A DNA stretch of 64,000 nt, taken from Gammaproteobacteria bacterium (GTDB lineage: Bacteria; Pseudomonadota; Gammaproteobacteria; GCA-001735895). The notes under the pieces are model-generated. The model had not been told where the DNA came from, made no database searches, and saw nothing but the letters and a program-made list of their open reading frames with translations. Positions 16,001 through 23,109 of this stretch are shown piece after piece (position 1 is the stretch's first letter; each line of letters opens with the position of its first letter). The position numbers and the translations under genes are program-made. Where the stretch lies: contig JAOTYD010000001.1 of the NCBI GenBank assembly GCA_029862005.1, positions 248,001 through 312,000 on the forward strand. Reading direction: 5' to 3'.

Positions 16001-17947
16001 GGTCCTGCATTGCTTGATAAGCTGACTGGATCACCGACACCCATCGTTAACGAGATCAACGGCAAGCTGGATAACTTTGGCTTTTCCAGTTCGACCGCCT
16101 CCAGCGTGAGCGCAAGCACTTTTAGTGCCACCGATGCGTCGCACTATATTTCCGAACCCTTCGGAGGTAGTGCGGTTACCGTATTCTCAACCAGTCTAAC
16201 GATGCCGATTCCTGGCGGCACGCTGGCGCCGGACCTGCAGATTGTCGGCGAAACCACCGGTGCGATGCCAGCGCTGGTAACCCTAGAGAACGGCGCGCAA
16301 AGATGGGACGGCAACCCGGCACCGGCGCGACGGGTACACCTGCCGTTCACCAATGCGGAACCGATCCAGCTGACCGCGGACGGGGAAACCCTGATGCAAC
16401 GTGCGATCGAGTGGGCCGTCGGTGTGGGTATGCCACCACCGGGCTATCTCGACGAATTTAACAGCCTGACCTGCGATCCTGCATCGGATTACACCGGCAG
16501 TGACGGACTGCTCGACTGGAGCCCCTGGGCCTGGACCGAGATCAATGAATCCGACGGCCCCTGCGCGGGCCAGATACAAATAGCAACCGATCCCCTGATC
16601 GACGATCCCGGTAGTCATCGATTGCGCGTCGACGGCCAGAATGTGCGCATGTACCGGACGGTCGACCTGACGGTATTGACCAATCCGGAATTGAGCTTTG
16701 ATTACCGGCTGGTGGACTATCCGCTGGACGATTTCATGCGCATTCGCGTCAGCACCAACGGTGGCATCGACTGGACCGAGCTCGACCGCTTCGAAGGTCC
16801 GTTTGACCATACCGAATACCAGTCGGCGAGCTACGATCTGTCACCTTTCGTCGCCGCCGATACCGTCGTCCAGTTCGAGTTCAACGGTGTCAGCGCGATT
16901 CGCCAATCGTACATCGATAACGTGCACATTCAGGAGTCTGTAGCCGGTCCGCCTGCCGGCCCCGGCTACACCGAAATGTACCAGCCGTGGAGTGCGACTA
17001 GCGCAGACACCTGGCAAACCGTCGATCTCGGCGCTTTCGGTGTGCCTGCCGACGCGGTGGTCGAGGTGGCGGTAACAAACATTGATACCGGCAGGGAGAA
17101 TTTTGGCGGGGTGCGTGCGCTCGGTTCGAGCCTGGAGCGGCGTTTCGCGTTGCACGAGGCAGAGAGTGGCGGTGTCGATGCAGTGACCATGCACGTGCAA
17201 ACTGATGCCAGTAGCCAGATTCAACATTACGCCGATCGGACCGACCGGATCAGTTTCATCCTGCTTGGTTACTGGACGGGAGCGAGCTATGTCGAGCGCT
17301 TCGACGCTTTCAAGGCGGGCGCGAATGCAAGCTGGCAGCCACATGACCTTGGGGCGTACGGGGTCGGCCCGAATCAGGTTGCCGAGATCGCGCTCTCGCA
17401 AACCAGCACCTCAATCGAATGGCTGGTCGGAGCGCGGCGGCCCGGTTCCGGCCTGACGCGGCTGCTCCCGCTCCACGAAGCGCAGGGCGGTGGCATAGAC
17501 ATGGTGACCCTGATGGCGGGGACCGACGCGTCGTCGATCGTCGAGGTATATGCCGAGGCGGACTCGGTCGTCGATTTCCACCTGCTCGGCTACTGGAGCA
17601 CACCACCGGGCACTTACACCGAAACCGGGAACGTACATGGGCAGGCAACGTTGGCTGGAAGCTGGGAGACTACCGATTTATCGAGTTTCGGTGTGCCGGC
17701 GGATTCCATCGCACAGTTCGTAATATCGAACGAGAGAGACGCCAATGAAAACCAGATGGGCGTGCGCGCAACCGGATCGACGATACCTAACCGACGCCTC
17801 GACCTGCAGGAAGCGGAATCGGGCGGGGGCGATCTCGGCACCATGCACGTCCAGGTCGATGCCAGCGCGCAGATCCAGTGGGCCGCCGAGTACGGTGCTA
17901 CCGAGGGTTTCTTTTACCCGGTCGGCTGGTGGGTGTTGTCGCCCTAA
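13085..17947 (+). CDS. giant GspK/PilX-position pilin fusion, putative tip adhesin
   Basis: This 1620-residue protein starts at GTG, overlapping the previous gene. Residues 1-30 are a pilin-type leader and helix (HQAG before YILMPVIVVITLV) that lacks Glu5, as GspK does. Residues 36-66 match PilX N-termini (AQQAQYVAQAGLNNALW). Two DNRLRE-like modules follow (about 101-260 and 297-478; SLLRYDLSALPA and SLLRFNLDAIPA). Three copies of an unfamiliar ~200-residue module lie at about 493-693, 702-908 and 915-1115 (IESWGY, IVNE, HYI-PF, AGRRV, MQRAIEWA). A jelly-roll-like segment spans about 1120-1287. Three ~105-residue repeats (LGAFGVPAD, HEAESGG, ending GYW) lie at 1295-1397, 1401-1503 and 1510-1618. 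It likely caps the fibre and contacts a surface or glycan; function is inferred. Confidence 0.8.
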   Translation: MIRLAHQAGYILMPVIVVITLVAAIALLMNTESALESNTAGSELDAQQAQYVAQAGLNNALWLSRQQGCSAYTDLTNVSLGNDQYTTILTTDLGTTTNYSIPVDQDAWIRSSNPSANNAIDDGLHTRFEDGDSERSLLRYDLSALPANASILSATAWFYVTNPHPEGPIDIHASTADWLDTDATWNSMGDKMDKVVLTSIPAQPTTNVWVSANLTSQVQAWVNGQPNYGITLDSNSEGSFGEYNSTESANAPYLEVVVGTSPSSPATLKAVGTLANGVTRSITRDDVTLYQHPPTMLHFQPDAVEGEDAEIWDQAPNNNYGAAAETWVSSASNDKTRSLLRFNLDAIPAGARILGATLSLYHRDGSDSNVPVSAHRITSDWIESEVTWNNRDNTNTWNNPGGDYDPDAVSTTLVDSGGTPDPQRYEWDISSLVLGWINGSYPNFGVVLLVEQAGFSGERFDTSDHADPTHHPRLNISYTCACGEACVPPQGSGKIAMIGNYFFGSPDPRDSEKEAIIESWGYEVDILDDDTIASIDFSNYDLVYISETAASATVGTQLTSRSIGIVNEQGDLNDELELADAKATKVGSTIDIVDNSHYITAPFAPGTLPIYSAEMELLTVSGTEAPGLQTLADVDAVGSLVLLDQGAITSGGGPAAGRRVTLPLGRATNSNFNWDQLNHNGRLIVQRALAWGIGVDMVSSGNLLLVVVNPGSLNTQESAKKALIESWGYTVNLIDESDSQANFDAAAAANDVAYIPQDITSSNLGTKLRDATIGVVNEEGEQVDELGISQDKLFKSRHEIDVIDNTHYITQPFASGLLTITSSDQSVHMLASNQAPGLLTLGQSFNTGALWEPSLAVIETGDDLWGGGTAAGRRVQLPWGGGTFDINQLTDDGRTIMQRAIEWAAGAGCASSPPLLLVVGDAATLSSKDAGMKSLMESWCYSVTLIDDSDSQANFDAAAAAVDVVYVSGTTSGPALLDKLTGSPTPIVNEINGKLDNFGFSSSTASSVSASTFSATDASHYISEPFGGSAVTVFSTSLTMPIPGGTLAPDLQIVGETTGAMPALVTLENGAQRWDGNPAPARRVHLPFTNAEPIQLTADGETLMQRAIEWAVGVGMPPPGYLDEFNSLTCDPASDYTGSDGLLDWSPWAWTEINESDGPCAGQIQIATDPLIDDPGSHRLRVDGQNVRMYRTVDLTVLTNPELSFDYRLVDYPLDDFMRIRVSTNGGIDWTELDRFEGPFDHTEYQSASYDLSPFVAADTVVQFEFNGVSAIRQSYIDNVHIQESVAGPPAGPGYTEMYQPWSATSADTWQTVDLGAFGVPADAVVEVAVTNIDTGRENFGGVRALGSSLERRFALHEAESGGVDAVTMHVQTDASSQIQHYADRTDRISFILLGYWTGASYVERFDAFKAGANASWQPHDLGAYGVGPNQVAEIALSQTSTSIEWLVGARRPGSGLTRLLPLHEAQGGGIDMVTLMAGTDASSIVEVYAEADSVVDFHLLGYWSTPPGTYTETGNVHGQATLAGSWETTDLSSFGVPADSIAQFVISNERDANENQMGVRATGSTIPNRRLDLQEAESGGGDLGTMHVQVDASAQIQWAAEYGATEGFFYPVGWWVLSP

Positions 17948-17997
17948 AAATCGATCGAATTGTCAATTAGGCAGATTGAACTATATAAATATCGGAT

Positions 17998-19239
17998 TTG
18001 GTTAAAAATAAGATGAAAATAAATCTACCCAGACAATTACGTTCGGTGTGGTCGAGTACGCGCTATGATTCGCCCGAACTGACCCGCTTCGCGCGACGCA
18101 AAGCGGTTGAAGAGGCGCGCAAAGGGCTTGCCGCGATGAGTATCCTGACGATCGTGATTCTGCTAATCGAAGCCATGCTCTATGTCAGGATCGTGCTCGA
18201 TCCGATGTACCTCTATACCTGCGCAATCCTGGTGTTGTTGTCGCTCAACATGGTATTCGCTGCGCGTGCGGTTAGTGATCCCCAGGCCCTGCATTTACTC
18301 GGTATCACGCTGCTGGTGATTTCCGGCAGCGCCTTCGTATTGCTGGCACACTACCAGCACGTATTTCACCCGATGCTGTTTGCCAGTGTCGCGATGCTGT
18401 TTATCGTTATACCGATGATGTCCTGGGGTCTCGGTGAGGCGCTCGCGGTTACGTTACTGATCTACACCATGTTCACCCTGTCGACGCTCGATGCCCAGTT
18501 TAATTTTGCCGATCAGAGCCTGTGGACCTTGCAGTTCATCATGCTGGGCGCGAGTGCGGTCAGCCTGTCGCTGGTGGTGCGCAACGTCAGGCTTCGCAAA
18601 CATGACGTTGAGACCCAGTTCGACCTGGTGGTCGCGCACGCGCAAATCACGGATTTGTCAAATCGCGATCCATTAACCGGTGCCTGGAATCGACGCTATT
18701 TTGACCTTGAATTCGAGCAATACCTGAAGCAGTGTCGTGAGAATCAAAATCAAATTCATTTCATGCTGCTAGACGTCGACGATTTCAAGCTGATCAACGA
18801 TGAATGCGGGCACGAAAGCGGCGACCGGGTCCTGCAGCATATTGGCCAGGCGTTCAATAGTGTGATTGATAGTAATGGCTCGCTGGTGCGTATGGGGGGT
18901 GACGAATTCGCGGTGATTTTCGCCGATCTCGATCCCAAAGTTATCGCGATACGGGGATTGAAAAATTTCTGCGCTTTAAACGCCGAGAGTAAATACGACC
19001 TGGTGGCACAGGCAAGCCTCAGTATCGGCGTCGCCAGTGTACCGCCCGATTTCGAAGTCAGCTACCGCCAGCTCTACAAACAGGCTGATCTCGCGCTGTA
19101 CCGGGCGAAAAGTCTCAAGGAAGCCAGTCCGACCCCACCGAATATTGTGATTAGCGTGCTGCAAGATCCCAATGACGTTCTCAACAGTACCCAGAGTTTG
19201 TGGACACTCCCGGCAAGCGTTGACAAGGCAGCCAGCTAG
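17998..19239 (+). CDS. membrane-anchored diguanylate cyclase (GGDEF)
   Basis: The N-terminal half (about residues 45-205) holds six hydrophobic helices with no recognised sensor name. A short coiled linker leads to a GGDEF domain at about 220-385. The catalytic motif is intact (RMGGDEF), with DVDDFKLINDECGHESGD for metal and GTP binding. No RxxD inhibition site is seen before the GGDEF motif (the stretch reads IDSNGSLV). It should make c-di-GMP, opposing the EAL protein at 4937-7141. The TTG at 17998 and the ATG at 18013 are both possible starts; neither has a strong ribosome binding site. It sits between the pilin genes and the PilM-secretin genes. Confidence 0.9.
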   Translation: MVKNKMKINLPRQLRSVWSSTRYDSPELTRFARRKAVEEARKGLAAMSILTIVILLIEAMLYVRIVLDPMYLYTCAILVLLSLNMVFAARAVSDPQALHLLGITLLVISGSAFVLLAHYQHVFHPMLFASVAMLFIVIPMMSWGLGEALAVTLLIYTMFTLSTLDAQFNFADQSLWTLQFIMLGASAVSLSLVVRNVRLRKHDVETQFDLVVAHAQITDLSNRDPLTGAWNRRYFDLEFEQYLKQCRENQNQIHFMLLDVDDFKLINDECGHESGDRVLQHIGQAFNSVIDSNGSLVRMGGDEFAVIFADLDPKVIAIRGLKNFCALNAESKYDLVAQASLSIGVASVPPDFEVSYRQLYKQADLALYRAKSLKEASPTPPNIVISVLQDPNDVLNSTQSLWTLPASVDKAAS

Positions 19240-19258
19240 CGGCTGTATTTAATGGTCT

Positions 19259-19305
19259 GATAATTAATGAAACGGCGCCCCGTGCCGATCTATTGATTAA
19301 TTATC
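19259..19305. promoter_or_regulatory. AT-rich inverted repeat upstream of the HDOD gene
   Basis: Perfect 10-bp arms, GATAATTAAT (19259-19268) and ATTAATTATC (19296-19305), flank a GC-rich centre that can itself pair (CGGC with GCCG). The structure fills the 85-base gap between the diguanylate cyclase stop and the HDOD start at 19325. It could be an operator or a terminator-like structure between the two genes; no U-tract follows directly. Confidence 0.4.
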
Positions 19306-19324
19306 TTGAGCGGAGCGCCTTCAC

Positions 19325-20188
19325 ATGAGCGATCAATGGGACAAGGTCACCATCCAGGCCAACTTGATAACGTTGCCGGATATTTACTGGCGGCTCAAGG
19401 AAATCCTCGATAGCCACGACTACTCGATGCAGGACGTGGCCCAGTTAATCGTCTACGATCCTGGCCTGACGGCGCGTTTGCTGCGCATCGTCAATAGTGC
19501 ATATTTCGGCTTTGCCGCAAAAATTGACACGGTAAACCACGCGGTCTCGATTCTCGGGGTACAGCAAATCCGCGATCTCGTGCTGGCAACCTCGATCGCC
19601 GATGCGCTCGGTGATTACGAATGCGAGCATCTCGACATCAGGCAATTCTGGATGCGCAGCGTTTACCGCGCAATTGCCGCGCGTAACCTGGCGGGGGTCT
19701 GCAGCTTGATGGACGGTGAACGCATGTTTGTCGCGGGCTTGCTGAGCGGCATCGGTCATCTGATCATCTACCAGTCGATACCCGTGCTTGCGCAGCAGGC
19801 ACAGCGCGAGGCGAAAGAAAGTGGCAAAGCACTTTACCTGGTTGAACACGACGTGATTGGCTTTGATCACACCCGGGTGGCGAGTGTGCTGATGAAAAAC
19901 TGGAATCTGCCCGACAGCCTGGTGACAGTCGTCGAAAACCACCTGGAACCTGATCCCGATGCCGAGTACCTGCTCGATACGGCGATCGTGCATGTCGCGG
20001 CAAAAATGGCTGATGCTTTTTCCGAGGATCGACCACTGGATGAAGCCCTGGTGGAGACGAATCGTCACGCCTGGGATGCCACCGGGCTCGATATCGCGGG
20101 CTGCGAAGCGGTCGGTGTCGAAGTGGCTAACCAGTTGATCAACGTCGTCAACATGTTATTTCCGAAACTACAGCGCGCGGTGGGTTAA
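19325..20188 (+). CDS. HDOD domain signalling protein
   Basis: The 287-residue protein is almost wholly an HDOD domain. It shows LPDIYWRLKEILD at the start, then DPGLTARLLRIVNSAYFGF and VNHAVSILGVQQIRDLVLATSI, and a central FVAGLLSGIGHLII segment. HDOD proteins are non-enzymatic relatives of HD phosphohydrolases and act as scaffolds in c-di-GMP, motility and stress signalling. No second output domain is attached. Its position between a diguanylate cyclase and pilM suggests a role in regulating the pilus. A 214-base gap follows, in which I see no gene and no firm promoter. Confidence 0.88.
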   Translation: MSDQWDKVTIQANLITLPDIYWRLKEILDSHDYSMQDVAQLIVYDPGLTARLLRIVNSAYFGFAAKIDTVNHAVSILGVQQIRDLVLATSIADALGDYECEHLDIRQFWMRSVYRAIAARNLAGVCSLMDGERMFVAGLLSGIGHLIIYQSIPVLAQQAQREAKESGKALYLVEHDVIGFDHTRVASVLMKNWNLPDSLVTVVENHLEPDPDAEYLLDTAIVHVAAKMADAFSEDRPLDEALVETNRHAWDATGLDIAGCEAVGVEVANQLINVVNMLFPKLQRAVG

Positions 20189-20402
20189 GCCTCGAACTCG
20201 TAGGCTCAATCCGATTAACCTGGCCTTCGTGAAGTACTTTTCGCGCCGCCGCACCGGGCCAATCGAGTGCGATTATGTTTACATCGTCCCCCTTTGCATG
20301 GTGTGTTAGATAGCAATCACAAAAGGCGGAAATACCTGTCAATATAACTGGTTTTTAGCCGATAACGGACTATAAACGGTGTAATGTTCCGCATATAAGT
20401 CC

Positions 20403-21536
20403 ATGACAATCCTAAATAAATTAAGGCGCAAGACCGAATCTCGGGCGAAGCCTGTCGGTCCCGGTATGATTGGGCTCGATATCGGCACCAATCAGATTCA
20501 CATGTGTCAGATTCGTCCACTCCAACATGGATTATTTTCGATCGTTGCCAAGGCCTCAATTGACTACCCGGGTAGCCGACAGGCTCTGCTGGAACAACCC
20601 AGGAAACTCAAGGCGCTAATCGCCCCGGCATTGAAGCAAAAAAAATTCAAGGGTAAACGTGTCGCCGCGCTGATGCCCTGGGAAGAGGTCAAGATAATTC
20701 TGCTGACCTACAAGGCCAATGTTGCCGATGTTGATAGCGAAGTCGTAAAAATGTTAGCCAAACGTATCGATGGATCGATCGATGATTATGTTGTCGACTA
20801 TGTGCCGGTGCGGTCCAACCCGTCTGACGAAGAACATATGGTTGTCGCCACGTTGGCAAAGCGCGAAGCCGTGGATCTGTTATTACAAACACTGATTAGT
20901 TGTGGACTGGAAGTAGATTCACTCGATATCGCACCGACTGCTTTGCGACGTATCGTCAGCGCATTATATACCGGGCACGCCGCTGACAACGTATTGATGA
21001 TCAACACCTATCATGACGAGTCTTACCTGACCGTGATATCGGGGCGCAGGCTGTTGTTCAGCCAATCGGTACCGTTCGGAGAATCACTGTTACTCGATAG
21101 TATCGCCCGCGAACTTGATATATCGGCCGATTCGGCCCGGACATTGATTGCTGATCACGGCCTCGAAAAGCAGGCCCAGTCACGCGCGGTTGGCGCCGAA
21201 ACAGAAACCGATGTATCGACCACGCTACTCGAAATCGTTAAACCCTGTTTTCTTGACTTAATCAATGAGATTAACCGGGTACTGGTATTTACCGCGTCGG
21301 AGACGCATGGCGTTCCGGTGAGCCGGATCTGCCTGCTCGGCAGCATCGCCCAGTGGCCGGGTGCACAACAGGTATTGCTATCGCTGCTCGATTTCGACGC
21401 TCCCGACGGTCAAACCGAGTTCACCCAGGTATTCCAGGATGAAAACGAAAACACGCGGGTGCCCTGGGAAGGTTTGTTCTCCGAAATTTCGATTGCAATG
21501 GGACTCGCGTTGCGGGGTCTGGTGGCGAATGAATGA
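20403..21536 (+). CDS. pilM: PilM/MshI-like pilus assembly ATPase-fold protein
   Basis: The 377-residue protein has the actin-like PilM fold: an ATP phosphate-binding strand (MIGLDIGTNQIHMCQI at about residues 22-37) and a later DNVLMINTYHDESYLTVISG strand pair. It is the cytoplasmic ring protein that binds the PilN N-terminus. Conservation is closer to the MshI or PilM-like group than to classical PilM, judged only by divergence from the usual motifs. The start of the next gene overlaps its stop (ATGAATGA), a sign of tight coupling with the PilN-like gene. Confidence 0.82.
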   Translation: MTILNKLRRKTESRAKPVGPGMIGLDIGTNQIHMCQIRPLQHGLFSIVAKASIDYPGSRQALLEQPRKLKALIAPALKQKKFKGKRVAALMPWEEVKIILLTYKANVADVDSEVVKMLAKRIDGSIDDYVVDYVPVRSNPSDEEHMVVATLAKREAVDLLLQTLISCGLEVDSLDIAPTALRRIVSALYTGHAADNVLMINTYHDESYLTVISGRRLLFSQSVPFGESLLLDSIARELDISADSARTLIADHGLEKQAQSRAVGAETETDVSTTLLEIVKPCFLDLINEINRVLVFTASETHGVPVSRICLLGSIAQWPGAQQVLLSLLDFDAPDGQTEFTQVFQDENENTRVPWEGLFSEISIAMGLALRGLVANE

Positions 21537-22185
21537 AATAGATCTTTTCCCCGAAGACTTTCGCAAGCGCCTGGTATTTATTCGCTGGTTCAGGTTAACC
21601 GGGTACGCGATTGTCGTTTTGTCCGTCGTGTCTTTGGTTGCGTTCGTGCTGTTGCGCGAGGCCAATGCACATATTGACGAGCAGATAAGGCACTTTCAAT
21701 CGCAGCGCGAAATCACCAACGCCAACCGTCGAGAACTGGAACTGCTGAATCAGCAAAAGAGCGATCTGAAGCAGCAGCTGGATTTATTGACCGGCCTGCG
21801 CAGTGGCGCTTCGGCCGAGCAAATGTTCCTGATGATCGATCGGTCGTTGCCCGGGCCCGAAGTGTGGCTGACCAACTGGAAGTTTCGTCGCGCCGGTACT
21901 CCGGTAGAAGATAGCCAGGAAGCGGTCAATACGGGTTACTTTATCGTGATTGCTGACGATAAAAAGGCCAAGCAAGAGGAAACCTGGAAGATCGAGACCA
22001 ATATGTCGATACAGGGGCAGGCCCTGGATCACGTCGCCATGTCGAGATTCGTATTGAACCTGACCCAACAGCCCGAGATCGAGAACGTGCGCATTGTCAA
22101 TTCGCGTCAGACCAAGGTCAACCAGGTCAAGCTGGTTGATTTCAGCCTCGATATTGTGGTCTCCGCAAGACAGGGAAGGAGCTGA
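21529..22185 (+). CDS. pilN: PilN-like inner-membrane alignment protein
   Basis: The start is placed at ATG 21529 (MNEIDLFPEDFRKR), overlapping the pilM stop; the open frame extends further upstream but inside pilM. The N-terminal NEIDLFP segment is the PilM-binding motif of PilN (usually INLLP-like). One transmembrane helix lies at about residues 22-42, then a coiled coil (about 47-82), then a periplasmic ferredoxin-like domain to residue 218. It works with PilO to couple the cytoplasmic ring to the secretin. It overlaps the next gene by one base. Confidence 0.85.
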   Translation: MNEIDLFPEDFRKRLVFIRWFRLTGYAIVVLSVVSLVAFVLLREANAHIDEQIRHFQSQREITNANRRELELLNQQKSDLKQQLDLLTGLRSGASAEQMFLMIDRSLPGPEVWLTNWKFRRAGTPVEDSQEAVNTGYFIVIADDKKAKQEETWKIETNMSIQGQALDHVAMSRFVLNLTQQPEIENVRIVNSRQTKVNQVKLVDFSLDIVVSARQGRS

Positions 22186-22757
22186 TGCAGGATTTTTTTG
22201 AAAACGCACAACCACGCGTCGTGGCGATGATGCTGATCGGCATCGTACTGCTGGTTGCACTGGTTGAGGTAACTTATTTGTTATGGCCACAGTTAAAGAC
22301 TTACCGGGAACTGTCTTCGAGCCATCAGGTTCTGCAACAGGCGGTCAGTAACAATGAAAGTCTCAATAAACAGTTACAAAAAATCGATAGCGAGGTAAAG
22401 GATTTATCACATCAGTTGCACGGCGACATGGCGCAATTGCCGGTCAAGCAAATGGAATCCTTTGTTATCGGACGCCTGCAAAAGGTTTCGTGGGCTACCG
22501 ACGTCGAACTGATGAGCGTACAACCGGGCCGCGGTAGACAGGTGCAGAATTTTCGGGAACGCCTGTTCGAGGTGAAACTGAACGCACGCTACCATGATTT
22601 CTTCGAATGGCTGCAAATTGTCAACCAGGAACTGGGCTACATCGTGGTCAAGAAGTTTGAAATCAATCCGGACGATCGGGATGCGATCAAGAATCCGAAA
22701 CTGGAACTGTCGTTGACCCTGGTATCGTATCGCATGGAGCAAAACTATGACTCCTAG
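22185..22757 (+). CDS. pilO: PilO-like inner-membrane alignment protein
   Basis: The 190-residue bitopic protein has one membrane helix at about residues 12-32 and a periplasmic coiled coil to about 80. A ferredoxin-like C-terminal domain follows (FRERLFEVKLNARYHDFFEWLQIV is a typical PilO stretch). It should form a heterodimer with the PilN-like protein. The gene overlaps both its neighbours (1 and 11 bases). Confidence 0.85.
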   Translation: MQDFFENAQPRVVAMMLIGIVLLVALVEVTYLLWPQLKTYRELSSSHQVLQQAVSNNESLNKQLQKIDSEVKDLSHQLHGDMAQLPVKQMESFVIGRLQKVSWATDVELMSVQPGRGRQVQNFRERLFEVKLNARYHDFFEWLQIVNQELGYIVVKKFEINPDDRDAIKNPKLELSLTLVSYRMEQNYDS

Positions 22758-23109
22758 CCTGCGATTTTTGCTGCCAGCGCTATGCCTGGTTTGTTCTGTT
22801 CCCGCACTTAGCGCAGAACCGTCGCTAATGATCTTACGCAATAATCCGTTCAGTCGTCCCGAGATTGTCAATGCGCCCCCGCCTCAGGTTGAATCTGAAG
22901 TGGTATTGCCACCCGAAGAAGTGAAACTCCGCGTGACCGCAACCATGGTTTCTGAAACTGCGCCGATGGTGGTTGTCGACGGTGAGCTGCTGGCCATCGG
23001 TGAAAAAATAGAGGGTATGAAGTTGATTGCTGTCAGGGAAGGGGAAGCGATATTCACCCGCGCCGGCAAGAAGTTTTCTTTCACGATCGATGACAGGGAA
23101 TCGAACTAG
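22747..23109 (+). CDS. pilP: PilP-like periplasmic protein
   Basis: The 120-residue protein has an N-terminal signal sequence (hydrophobic core at about residues 5-20, likely cut after ALSA) and a proline-rich linker (NAPPPQVESEVVLPPEEV). The short beta domain has TAPMVVVDGELLAIGEKIEGMKLIAVREGEAIFTRAGKK-like spacing typical of PilP and GspC homology regions. No lipobox cysteine follows the signal, unlike many PilP lipoproteins. It would bridge PilNO and the secretin. It ends one base before the secretin start. Confidence 0.75.
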   Translation: MTPSLRFLLPALCLVCSVPALSAEPSLMILRNNPFSRPEIVNAPPPQVESEVVLPPEEVKLRVTATMVSETAPMVVVDGELLAIGEKIEGMKLIAVREGEAIFTRAGKKFSFTIDDRESN

